Assembly (NCBI RefSeq): GCF_964355755.1
Contig: NC_092680.1
Span: forward strand, 11,883,001-11,947,000
DNA length: 64,000 nt
Origin: Antedon mediterranea
Taxonomy: Eukaryota > Echinodermata > Crinoidea > Comatulida > Antedonidae
Reading direction: 5' to 3'
Below are positions 1 through 11,204 of the stretch, one piece after another. The notes beneath the pieces were generated by a model, which was not told the DNA's origin, ran no database searches, and worked only from the letters and a program-made list of their open reading frames with translations. Within the stretch, counting starts at the first letter, position 1. Each line of letters begins with the position of its first letter. Both the position numbers and the translations under genes were made by a program.

Positions 1-991
1 AATGGTCTAAAACGTTTTTAAAACGATATTAAGCTATTTTGTGCTCTTTGATGTTTTTGTGTAACCAAGTTTCATCGAAAATCACAAAATGGTCTAAAAC
101 GTCGCCAAATGCGATTTGAAGCTTTTCTAAGAACTTTGGTGTTTTTATGTTAACAAGTTTTTTCGAAAATCTTGAAATGGTCTAAAATGTCTCCAAATGC
201 GATTTGAAGATATTCTGAGCACTTTGGTGTTTTTATGTTAAAAAGTTTTTTCGAAAATCACAAAATGGTCTAAAACGTCTCCAAATGCGATTTGAAGCTC
301 TTCTGTACACTTTGATGTTTTGTGTGAAAAAGATTTGTCGATATGCTCAAAATGGTCTAAAACGTTTTTAAATACGATATTAAGCTGTTTTGTGCACTTT
401 AATGATTTATGTGAAAAGTTTTACGAAATGCTCAAAATGGTCTAAAACGGTTTCTAATGTGATTTTAAGCACTTTGATGTTTTTGTGTAACCAAGTTTTT
501 TCGAAAATCACAAAATGGTCTAAAACGTCTCCAAATGCGATTTCAAGCTTTTCTAAGCACTTTGGTGTTTTTATGTTAACAAGTTTTTTCGAAAATCACA
601 AAATGGTCTAAAACGTCTCCAAATGCGATTTGAGGATATTCTGAGCACGTTGGTGTTTTTGAAACTTTATCACACAAAACATCAAAGTGTACAGAATAGC
701 TTCAAATGCGATTTGAAGCTATTCTGTACACTTTGATGTTTTGTGTGAAAAAGTTTTGTCGAAATGCTCAAAATGGTCTAAAACGTTTTTAAATACGATA
801 TTAGGCTATTTTGTGATCTTTGATGTTTTTGTGTGAAAAGTTTTATCGAAATGCTCAAAATGGTCTAAAACGGTTTCTATTGTGATTTTAAGCACTTTGA
901 TGATTTTGTGTAACCAAGTTTCATCGAAATGTACAAAATGGTCTAAAACGTCTCCAAATGCGATTTGAAGCTATTCTAAGTACTTTTGTGT
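1..991 (+). repeat. Satellite array, left segment up to the LINE fragment
   Basis: This is head-to-tail satellite made of 78- and 86-88-bp monomers, each opening with the TGGTCTAAAACG box. It matches 29,835-30,826 almost base for base. The distance is 29,834 bp up to the hairpin and 29,835 after it, because of a 1-bp length difference in a T run. Shared private variants include the ATTTATGTG variant near 405, the GATTTCAAGC variant near 538 and the ATATTAGGC variant near 800. The array is cut by the left window edge and stops at the LINE junction near 991. Short open frames here, such as 390-611, are chance readings of the repeat and recur at 30,224-30,445, so no gene is called. Confidence 0.95.
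662..756. repeat. Fold-back palindrome (46-bp arms, 3-nt loop), copy A
   Basis: The left arm 662-707 is the reverse complement of the right arm 711-756, separated by the loop GCG at 708-710. The only arm mismatch I see is at 669 (A where T is expected). The right arm is ordinary forward satellite of the CTATTCTGTACAC type. The left arm is the same stretch inverted. It interrupts a monomer that breaks off after GTTGGTG plus a T run. The array returns to forward orientation straight after the loop, so the inversion covers only these 46 bp. That is the expected product of a template switch during replication. A transcription terminator is unlikely because there is no gene upstream. Confidence 0.93.
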
Positions 992-2178
992 ACTTAGACA
1001 GACTCAATTTTCCAGATAAGGCTAAAAATGCTGAACAAGTATTAAATATGTGGAAACAACGCTCACTTACTCTGTTTGGAAAAGCAACTATTATTAAGTC
1101 ACTGTTTCTCCCGATATTCACGTATGTTTTCTCAAATTTACCAGACCCACCCGATTGTTTCCTTCAAGATATTCAAAGTAAAATTTTTAAATTTATATGG
1201 AACGGAAAACCCGATAAAGTCAAAAGAAAAGTCATGCTTAACAATTTTGACGAAGGAGGGTTAAAAATTCCCCATATTAAGAGTTACTGTACATCTCTCA
1301 AATCATGTTGGGTGAAAAGATATCTTGATGGAAATCAATCCAAGTGGAAAGTGTTTTTAAAAAGTAAGATTAAAGAGGTTGGAGGAAATATTGTTTTCGA
1401 AACCAACTTTTCTAAATCTTCAAAAATATTAAAACAATTTGAAAGGTTCCATAAAGATATACTCTCTGCGTGGAGTGAATACAATTTTGTAGAACCGTAT
1501 ACGATAGAGGACATCTTAAATCAATCTTTATGGAACAACTCATGTTTTGATAAAAGAGAATTTAAAGTTGAAAAAAATTGGTTGGTTAAAAATGTAAACT
1601 ATGTAAAAGATATCGTGAACAAAGAAGGGAAAATATTAGAACTAGACGAATTTAACCAAAAATATAATTTTAAACCAGACTTCTTATTATATCACCAGAT
1701 TGTAAATTCAATTCCAAAGCTCTGGAAACAGAAATTAATTGAACAAGGTATAAACACAACTAATGAAGTTGAATCCAAATTACAGACATTCATTTCTGTG
1801 AAAACGAGAAATTGTCATTATATCTATAAACACATTATATTAAAAAATGTTGAAGAGCCAATTGGAATTGAATCCAAATGGGAAAAGGAGTTTGACAACA
1901 AACTTAATTGGAAAAACCTTTTCTCAAATTTACACGCCTGTACAAATGACACTAAGCTAAAAAATTTTCAATTTAAATTTATTCATCGTATAATTTATAC
2001 AAATACAATGCTCTTTAAGATGTCAAAGGTCGATTCACCAATGTGTAGTTTTTGCAAGGAAAAGCAGGAAACACTGCTACATATGTTCTTTGAATGTGAT
2101 CTGGTAAAGAACATTTGGGAAAATGTAAAACAATATATGTATCGAAATATCAACAACTTTGGTGTTTTTATGTTATAA
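958..2178 (+). pseudogene. Open frame for a LINE ORF2 C-terminal fragment fused to satellite-encoded ends
   Basis: The 406-residue frame is chimeric. Residues 1-11 and about 401-406 are read from satellite; residues about 12-400 come from the LINE. The ATG at 958 lies in the satellite word AAATGCGATTTG, so it is not a natural start. Residues 31-57 (Met-Trp-Lys-Gln-Arg ... Phe-Gly-Lys ... Ile-Lys-Ser ... Tyr) and 79-107 (Phe-Ile-Trp-Asn-Gly ... Gly-Gly-Leu-Lys) match the conserved blocks that follow the polymerase fingers and palm in L1/Tx1-like ORF2 proteins. Residues 363-380 form a C-x2-C-x8-H-x4-C knuckle (C363, C366, H375, C380), followed by an Ile-Trp motif at 386-387. In the family this C-terminal region is thought to bind nucleic acid during target-primed reverse transcription. 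With no endonuclease or catalytic aspartates the product cannot mobilise itself. The absence of stops or frameshifts over about 1.16 kb suggests a young insertion or a recent source element. I see no promoter. Confidence 0.88.
992..2155 (+). mobile_element. LINE (L1/Tx1-like non-LTR retrotransposon) fragment, truncated at both ends
   Basis: This is the only non-satellite sequence in the window. On the left, satellite ending TACTTTTGTG changes abruptly at about 991 to coding sequence. On the right, satellite resumes at about 2156 with ACTTTGGTG. The reading frame stays open throughout. It encodes the part of a LINE ORF2 protein downstream of the reverse transcriptase catalytic core: the post-polymerase region, a long Lys/Asn-rich linker and a CCHC knuckle. 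The endonuclease, the polymerase core with its Asp-Asp motif, the end of ORF2, the 3' UTR and a poly(A) or microsatellite tail are all missing. The flanks carry near-identical 10-mers (ACTTTTGTGT and ACTTTGGTGT). These lie at the same phase of the satellite monomer, so they are not good evidence for a target-site duplication. Assignment to the L1/Tx1 group is from recalled family style, not from a search. Confidence 0.9.
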
Positions 2179-3084
2179 AAAGTTTTGTCGAAATGCTCAA
2201 AATGGTCTAAAACGTTTTTAAATACGATATTAAGCTATTTTGTGATCTTTGATGTTTTTGTGTGAAAAGTTTTATCGAAATGCTCAAAATGGTCTGAAAC
2301 GGTTTCTAATGCGATTTGAAGCTATTCTGTACACTTTGAAGTTTTTTGTGAAAAAGTATTCTCGAAATGCTCAAAATGGTCTAAAACGTTTTTATATACC
2401 ATATTAAGCTATTTTGTGCACTTTGATGTTTTTTGTGAAAAGTTTTATCGAAATGCTCAAAATGGTCTAAAACGGTTTCTATTGTGATTTTAAGCACTTT
2501 GATGATTTTGTGTAACCAAGTTTCATCGAAATGTACAAAATGGTCTAAAACGTCTCCAAATGCGATTTGAAGCTATTCTAAGTACTTTTGTGTTTTTATG
2601 TTAACAAGTTTTTTCGAAAATCACAAAATGGTCTAAAACGTCTTCAAATGCGATTTGAAGCTATTCTGTACACTTTGATGTTTTGTGTGAAAAAGTTTTG
2701 TCGAAATGCTCAAAATGGTCTAAAACGTTTTTAAATACGATATTAAGCTATTTTGTGATCTTTGATGTTTTTGTTTGAAAAGTTTTATCGAAATGCTCAA
2801 AATGGTCTAAAACGGTTTCTAATGCGATTTGAAGCTATTCTGTACACTTTGAAGTTTTTTGTGAAAAAGTTTTCTCGAAATGCTCAAAATGGTCTAAAAC
2901 GTTTTTATATACCATATTAAGCTATTTTGTGCACTTTGATGTTTTTTGTGAAAAGTTTTATCGAAATTCTCAAAATGGTCTAAAACGGTTTCTATTGTGA
3001 TTTTAAGCACTTTGATGATTTTGTGTAACCAAGTTTCATCGAAATGTACAAAATGGTCTAAAACGTCTCCAAATGCGATTTGAA

Positions 3085-3095
3085 GCTATTTTGTG
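3085..3095. other. Deletion junction in copy A (about 864 bp relative to copy B)
   Basis: Copy A reads GATTTGAAGCTATTTTGTGC here, a hybrid monomer whose left part is of the CGATTTGAAGCT type and whose right part is of the GATATTAAGCTATTTTGTGC type. In copy B the two halves sit near 35,449 and 36,313. The A-to-B distance changes from 32,368 to 33,232 bp across this point. The 864-bp difference is about ten monomers, and the breakpoint lies in the shared word AAGCT. This fits an in-phase unequal exchange or slippage deletion. Confidence 0.75.
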
Positions 3096-3654
3096 CTCTT
3101 TGATGTTTTTGTGTAACCAAGTTTCATCGAAAATCACAAAATGGTCTAAAACGTCTTCAAATGCGATTTGAAGCTATTCTGTACACTTTGATGTTTTGTG
3201 TGAAAAAGTTTTGTTAAAATGCTCAAAATGGTCTAAAACGTTTTTAAAACGATATTAAGCTATTTTGTGCTCTGTGATGTTTTTGTGTAACCAAGTTTCA
3301 TCGAAAATCACAAAATGGTCTAAAACGTCTCCAAATGCGATGTGAAGCTTTTCTAAGCACTTTGGTGTTTTTATGTTAACAAGTTTTTTCGAAAATCACA
3401 AAATGGTCTAAAACGTCTCCAAATGCGATTTGAAGCTCTTCTGTACACTTTGATGTTTTGTGTGAAAAAGTTTTGTCGAAATTCTCAAAATGGTCTAAAA
3501 CGTTTTTAAATACGATATTAAGCTGTTTTGGGCACTTTGATTATTTGTGTGAAAAGTTTTAACGAAATGCTCAAAATGGTCAAAAACGGTTTCTAATGTG
3601 ATTTTAAGCACTTTGATGTTTTTGTGTAACCAAGTTTTTTCGAAAATCACAAAA

Positions 3655-4168
3655 TGGTCTAAAACGTCTTCAAATGCGATTTGAAGCTATTCTGTACACT
3701 TTGATGTTTTGTGTGAAAAAGTTTTGTCGAAATGCTCAAAATGGTCTAAAACGTTTTTAAATACGATATTAAGCTATTTTGTGATCTTTGATGTTTTTGT
3801 GTGAAAAGTTTTATCGAAATGCTCAAAATGGTCTAAAACGGTTTCTAATGCGATTTGAAGCTATTCTGTACCCTTTTGAAGTTTTTTGTGAAAAAGTTTT
3901 CTCGAAATGCTCAAAATGGTCTAAAAAGTTTTTATATACCATATTAAGCTATTTTGTGCACTTTGATGTTTTTTGTGAAAAGTTTTATCGAAATGCTCAA
4001 AATGGTCTAAAACGGTTTCTATTGTGATTTTAAGCACTTTGATGATTTTGTGTAACCAAGTTTCATCGAAATGTACAAAATGGTCTAAAACGTCTCCAAA
4101 TGCGATTTGAAGCTATTCTAAGTACTTTTGTGTTTTTATGTTAACAAGTTTTTTCGAAAATCACAAAA
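3655..4168 (+). repeat. Representative 6-monomer higher-order repeat (513 bp)
   Basis: Six diagnostic monomers follow in order, counted from box to box: 3655-3741 (87 bp, CGTCTTCAAATG / TGTACACTTTGATG), 3742-3828 (87, TACGATATTAAG / GTGATCTTTG), 3829-3916 (87 plus one extra T, CTTTTGAAG), 3917-4002 (86, TATACCATATTAAG), 4003-4080 (78, CTATTGTGATTTTAAGCAC), 4081-4168 (88, CTAAGTACTTTTGTG). The same order starts again at 4169. It recurs many times in the array, for example near 9.2 kb, 24.6 kb, 44.8 kb and 57.85 kb. The nominal length is 513 bp. Confidence 0.9.
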
Positions 4169-7100
4169 TGGTCTAAAACGTCTTCAAATGCGATTTGAAG
4201 CTATTCTGTACACTTTGATGTTTTGTGTGAAAAAGTTTTGTCGAAATGCTCAAAATGGTCTAAAACGTTTTTAAATACGATATTAAGCTATTTTGTGATC
4301 TTTGATGTTTTTGTGTGAAAAGTTTTATCGAAATGCTCAAAATGGTCTAAAACGGTTTCTAATGCGATTTGAAGCTATTCTGTACACTTTGAAGTTTTTT
4401 GTGAAAAAGTTTTCTCGAAATGCTCAAAATGGTCTAAAACGTTTTTATATACCATATTAAGCTATTTTGTGCACTTTGATGTTTTTTGTGAAAAGTTTTA
4501 TCGAAATTCTCAAAATGGTCTAAAACGGTTTCTATTGTGATTTTAAGCACTTTGATGATTTTGTGTAACCAAGTTTCATCGAAATGTACAAAATGGTCTA
4601 AAACGTCTCCAAATGCGATTTGAAGCTCTTCTGTACACTTTGATGTTTTGTGTGAAAAAGTTTTGTCGAAATTCTCAAAATGGTCTAAAACGTTTTTAAA
4701 TACGATATTAAGCTGTTTTGTGCACTTTGATGATTTGTGTGAAAAGTTTTAACGAAATGCTCAAAATGGTCAAAAACGGTTTCTAATGTGATTTTAAGCA
4801 CTTTGATGTTTTTGTGTAACCAAGTTTTTTAAAAAATCACAAAATGGTCTAAAACGTCTCCAAATGCGATTTGAAGCTTTTCTAAGCACTTTGGTGTTTT
4901 TATGTTAACAAGTTTTTTCGAAAATCACAAAATGGTCTAAAACGTCTCCAAATGCGATTTGAAGATATTCTGAGCACTTTGGTGTTTTTATGTTAAAAAG
5001 TTTTTTCGAAAATCACAAAATAGTCTAAAACGTCTCAAAATGCGATTTGAAGCTATTCTGTACACTTTGATGTTTTGTGTGAAAAAGTTTTGTCGAAATG
5101 CTCAAAATGGTCTAAAACGTTTTTAAAACGATATTAAGCTATTTTGTGCTCTTTGATGTTTTTGTGTAACCAAGTTTCATCGAAAATCACAAAATGGTCT
5201 AAAACGTCTCAAAATGCGATTTGAAGCTTTTCTAAGCACTTTGGTGTTTTTATGTTAAGAAGTTTTTTCGAAAATCACGAAATGGTCTAAAATGTCTCCA
5301 AATGCGATTTGAAGATATTCTGAGCACTTTGGTGTTTTTATGTTAAAAAGTTTTTTCGAAAATCACAAAATGGTCTAAAACGTCTCCAAATGCGATTTGA
5401 AGCTCTTCTGTACACTTTGATGTTTTGTGTGAAAAAGTTTTGTCGAAATGCTCAAAATGGTCTAAAACGTTTTTAAATACGATATTAAGCTATTTTGTGC
5501 TCTTTGATGTTTTTGTGTAACCAAGTTTCATCGAAAATCACAAAATGGTCTAAAACGTCTTCAAATGCGATTTGAAGCTATTCTGTACACTTTGATGTTT
5601 TGTGTGAAAAAGTTTTGTTAAAATGCTCAAAATGGTCTAAAACGTTTTTAAAACGATATTAAGCTATTTTGTGCTCTGTGATGTTTTTGTGTAACCAAGT
5701 TTCATCGAAAATCACAAAATGGTCTAAAACGTCTCCAAATGCGATGTGAAGCTTTTCTAAGCACTTTGGTGTTTTTATGTTAACAAGTTTTTTCGAAAAT
5801 CACAAAATGGTCTAAAACGTCTCCAAATGCGATTTGAAGCTCTTCTGTACACTTTGATGTTTTGTGTGAAAAAGTTTTGTCGAAATTCTCAAAATGGTCT
5901 AAAACGTTTTTAAATACGATATTAAGCTGTTTTGGGCACTTTGATTATTTGTGTGAAAAGTTTTAACGAAATGCTCAAAATGGTCAAAAACGGTTTCTAA
6001 TGTGATTTTAAGCACTTTGATGTTTTTGTGTAACCAAGTTTTTTCGAAAATCACAAAATGGTCTAAAACGTCTCCAAATGCGATTTGAAGCTTTTCTAAG
6101 CACTTTGGTGTTTTTATGTTAACAAGTTTTTTCGAAAATCACAAAATGGTCTTAAACGTCTCCAAATGCGATTTGAAGATATTCTGAGCACTTTGGTGTT
6201 TTTATGTTAAAAAGTTTTTTCGAAAATCACAAAATAGTCTAAAACGTCTCCAAATGCGATTTGAAGCTATTCTGTACACTTTGATGTTTTGTGTGAAAAA
6301 GTTTTGTCGAAATGCTCAAAATGGTCTAAAACGTTTTTAAAACGATATTAGGCTATTTTGTGCTCTTTGATGTTTTTGTGTAACCAAGTTTCATCGAAAA
6401 TCACAAAATGGTCTAAAACGTCTCCAAATGCGATTTGAAGCTTTTCTAAGCACTTTGGTGTTTTTATGTTAACAAGTTTTTTCGAAAATCACGAAATGGT
6501 CTAAAATGTCTCCAAATGCGATTTGAAGATATTCTGAGCACTTTGGTGTTTTTATGTTAAAACGTTTTTTCGAAAATCACAAAATGGTCTAAAACGTCTC
6601 CAAATGCGATTTGAAGCTCTTCTGTACACTTTGATGTTTTGTGTGAAAAAGTTTTGTCGAAATGCTCAAAATGGTCTAAAACGTTTTTAAATACGATATT
6701 AAGCTGTTTTGTGCAGTTTGATGATTTGTGTGAAAAGTTTTAACGAAATGCTCAAAATGGTCTAAAACGGTTTCTAATGCGATTTGAAGCTATTCTGTAC
6801 ACTTTGAAGTTTTTTGTGAAAAAGTTTTCTCGAAATGCTCAAAATGGTCTAAAACGTTTTTATATACCATATTAAGCTATTTTGTGCACTTTGATGTTTT
6901 TTGTGAAAAGTTTTATCGAAATGCTCAAAATGGTCTAAAACGGTTTCTATTGTGATTTTAAGCACTTTGATGAATTTGTGTAACCAAGTTTCATCGAAAT
7001 GTACAAAATGGTCTAAAACGTCTCCAAATGCGATTTGAAGCTATTCTAAGTACTTTTGTGTTTTTATGTTAACAAGTTTTTTCGAAAATCACAAAATGGT

Positions 7101-10100
7101 CTAAAACGTCTTCAAATGCGATTTGAAGCTATTCTGTACACTTTGATGTTTTGTGTGAAAAAGTTTTGTCGAAATGCTCAAAATGGTCTAAAACGTTTTT
7201 AAATACGATATTAAGCTATTTTGTGATCTTTGATGTTTTTGTGTGAAAAGTTTTATCGAAATGCTCAAAATGGTCTAAAACGGTTTCTATTGTGGTTTTA
7301 AGCACTTTGATGATTTTGTGTAACCAAGTTTCATCGAAATGTACAAAATGGTCTAAAACGTCTCCAAATGCGATTTGAAGCTATTCTAAGTACTTTTGTG
7401 TTTTTATGTTAACAAGTTTTTTCGAAAATCACAAAATGGTCTAAAACGTCTTCAAATGCGATTTGAAGCTATTCTGTACACTTTGGTGTTTTTATGTTAA
7501 AAAGTTTTTTCGAAAATCACAAAATGGTCTAAAACGTCTCAAAATGCGATTTGAAGCTATTCTGTACACTTTGATGTTTTGTGTGAAAAAGTTTTGTCGA
7601 AATGCTCAAAATGGTCTAAAACGTTTTTAAAACGATATTAAGCTATTTTGTGCTCTTTGATGTTTTTGTTTAACCAAGTTTCATCGAAAATCACAAAATG
7701 GTCTAAAACGTCTCCAAATGCGATTTGAAGCTTTTCTAAGCACTTTGGTGTTTTTATGTTAACAAGTTTTTTCGAAAATCACAAAATGGTCTAAAACGTC
7801 TCCAAATGCGATTTGAAGCTCTTCTGTACACTTTGATGTTTTGTGTGAAAAAGTTTTGTCGAAATTCTCAAAATGGTCTAAAACGTTTTTAAATACGATA
7901 TTAAGCTGTTTTGTGCACTTTGATGATTTGTGTGAAAAGTTTTAACGAAATGCTCAAAATGGTCAAAAACGGTTTCTAATGTGATTTTAAGCACTTTGAT
8001 GTTTTTGTGTAACCAAGTTTTTTCGAAAATCACAAAATGGTCTAAAACGTCTCCAAATGCGATTTGAAGCTTTTCTAAGCACTTTGGTGTTTTTATGTTA
8101 ACAAATTTTTTTGAAAATCACAAAATGGTCTAAAACTTCTCCAAATGCGATTTGAAGATATTCTGAGCACTTTGGTGTTTTTATGTTAAAAAGTTTTTTC
8201 GAAAATCACAAAATAGTCTAAAACGTCTCCAATTGCGATTTGAAGCTATTCTGTACACTTTGATGTTTTGTGTGAAAAAGTTTTGTCGAAAAACTCAAAA
8301 TGGTCTAAAACGTTTTTAAAACGATATTAAGCTATTTTGTGCTCTTTGATGTTTTTGTGTAACCAAGTTTCATCGAAAATCACAAAATGGTCTAAAACGT
8401 CTCCAAATGCGATTTGAAGCTTTTCTAAGCACTTTGGTGTTTTTATGTTAACAAGTTTTTTCGAAAATCACGAAATGGTCTAAAATGTCTCCAAATGCGA
8501 TTTGAAGATATTCTGAGCACTTTGGTGTTTTTATGTTAAAACGTTTTTTCGAAAATCACAAAATGGTCTAAAACGTCTCCAAATGCGATTTGAAGCTCTT
8601 CTGTACACTTTGATGTTTTGTGTGAAAAAGTTTTGTCGAAATGCTCAAAATGGTCTAAAACGTTTTTAAATACGATATTAAGCTGTTTTGTGCAGTTTGA
8701 TGATTTGTGTGAAAAGTTTTAACGAAATGCTCAAAATGGTCTAAAACGGTTTCTAATGTGATTTTAAGCACTTTGATGTTTTTGTGTAACCAAGTTTTTT
8801 CGAAAATCACAAAATGGTCTAAAACGTCTCCAAATGCGATTTGAAGCTTTTCTAAGCACTTTGGTGTTTTTATGTTAACAAGTTTTTTCGAAAATCACAA
8901 AATGGTCTAAAATGTCTCCAAATGCGATTTGAAGCTATTCTGTACACTTTGATGTTTTGTGTGAAAAAGTTTTGTCGAAATACTCAAAATGGTCTAAAAA
9001 GTTTTTAAAACGATATTAAGCTATTTTGTGCTCTTTGATGTTTTTGTGTAACCAAGTTTCATCGAAATCAACAAAATGGTCTAATACGTCTCCAAATGCG
9101 ATTTGAAGCTTTTCCAAGCACTTTGCTTTTTTTATGTTAACAAGTTTTTTCGAAAATCACAAAATGGTCTAAAACGTCTTCAAATGCGATTTGAAGCTAT
9201 TCTGTACACTTTGATGTTTTGTGTGAAAAAGTTTTGTCGAAATGCTCAAAATGGTCTAAAACGTTTTTAAATACGATATTAAGCTATTTTGTGATCTTTG
9301 ATGTTTTTGTGTGAAAAGTTTTATCGAAATGCTCAAAATGGTCTGAAACGGTTTCTAATGCGATTTGAAGCTATTCTGTACACTTTGAAGTTTTTTGTGA
9401 AAAAGTTTTCTCGAAATGCTCAAAATGGTCTAAAACGTTTTTATATACCATATTAAGCTATTTTGTGCACTTTGATGTTTTTTGTGAAAAGTTTTATCGA
9501 AATGCTCAAAATGGTCTAAAACGGTTTCTATTGTGATTTTAAGCACTTTGATGATTTTGTGTAACCAAGTTTCATCGAAATGTACAAAATGGTCTAAAAC
9601 GTCTCCAAATGCGATTTGAAGCTTTTCTAAGCACTTTGGTGTTTTTATGTTAACAAGTTTTTTCGAAAATCACAAAATGGTCTAAAACGTCTCCAAATGC
9701 GATTTGAAGATATTCTGAGCACTTTGGTGTTTTTATGTTAAAAAGTTTTTTCGAAAATCAAAAAATAGTCTAAAACGTCTCCAAATGCGATTTGAAGCTA
9801 TTCTGTACACTTTGATGTTTTGTGTGAAAAAGTTTTGTCGAAATGCTCAAAATGGTCTAAAACGTTTTTAAAACGATATTAAGCTATTTTGTGCTCTTTG
9901 ATGTTTTTGTGTAACCAAGTTTCATCGAAAATCACAAAATGGTCTAAAACGTCTTCAAATGCGATTTGAAGCTATTCTGTACACTTTGATGTTTTGTGTG
10001 AAAAAGTTTTGTCAAAATGCTCAAAATGGTCTAAAACGTTTTTAAAACGATATTAAGCTATTTTGTGCTCTTTGATGTTTTTGTGTAACCAAGTTTCATC

Positions 10101-11204
10101 GAAAATCACAAAATTGTCTAAAACGTCTCCAAATGCGATTTGAAGCTTTTCTAAGCACTTTGGTGTTTTTATGTTAACAAGTTTTTTCGAAAATCACAAA
10201 ATGGTCTAAAACGTCTCCAAATGCGATTTGAAGCTCTTCTGTACACTTTGATGTTTTGTGTGAAAAAGTTTTGTCGAAATTCTCAAAATGGTCTAAAACG
10301 TTTTTAAATACGATATTAAGTTGTTTTGGGCACTTTGATGATTTGTGTGAAAAGTTTTAACGAAATGCTCAAAATGCTCAAAAACGGTTTCTAATGTGAT
10401 TTTAAGCACTTTGATGTTTTTGTGTAACCAAGTTTTTTCGAAAATCACAAAATGGTCTAAAACGTCTCCAAATGCGATTTGAAGCTTTTCTAAGCACTTT
10501 GGTGTTTTTATGTTAACAAGTTTTTTCGAAAATCACAAAATGGTCTAAAACGTCTCCAAATGCGATTTGAAGATATTCTGAGAACTTTGGTGTTTTTATG
10601 TTAAAAAGTTTTTTCGAAAATCACAAAATAGTCTAAAACGTCTCCAAATGCGATTTGAAGCTCTTCTGTACACTTTGATGTTTTGTGTGAAAAAGTTTTG
10701 TCGAAATGCTCAAAATGGTCTAAAACGTTTTTAAATACGATATTAAGCTGTTTTGTGCAGTTTGATGATTTGTGTGAAAAGTTTTAACGAAATGCTCAAA
10801 ATGGTCTAAAACGGTTTCTAATGCGATTTGAAGCTATTCTGTACACTTTGAAGTTTTTTGTGAAAAAGTTTTCTCGAAATGCTCAAAATGGTCTAAAACG
10901 TTTTTATATACCATATTAAGCTATTTTGTTCACTTTGATGTTTTTTGTGAAAAGTTTTATCGAAATGCTCAAAATGGTCTGAAACGGTTTCTATTGTGAT
11001 TTTAAGCACTTTGATGATTTTGTGTAACCAAGTTTCATCGAAATGTACAAAATGGTCTAAAACGTCTCAAAATGCGATTTGAAGCTATTCTAAGTACTTT
11101 TGTGTTTTTATGTTAACAAGTTTTTTCGAAAATCACGAAATGGTCTAAAATGTCTCCAAATGCGATTTGAAGATATTCTGAGCACTTTGGTGTTTTTATG
11201 TTAA

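Noticed and set aside
390-611. 73-residue open frame, repeated at 30,224-30,445
   Set aside because: It translates satellite words (repeats of Asn-Gly-Leu-Lys or Lys-Trp-Ser-Lys type) and its twin exists only because the DNA segment is duplicated. No start context or protein family.
662-756. Rho-independent terminator or small RNA hairpin
   Set aside because: No gene lies upstream, and the arms are plainly a forward and an inverted piece of the satellite.
1076-1264. 62-residue open frame inside the LINE fragment
   Set aside because: It overlaps the real ORF2 frame in another phase and has no family features.
981-2165. Target-site duplication around the LINE (ACTTTTGTGT / ACTTTGGTGT)
   Set aside because: Both words are ordinary variants of the same monomer position from different monomer types, so the similarity is expected without any duplication.
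3788-4027. 79-residue open frame with twins at 25,290-25,529 and 37,020-37,259
   Set aside because: It runs over three 86-88-bp monomers in one frame and is open by chance; close relatives carry frame-breaking indels. Not a gene.
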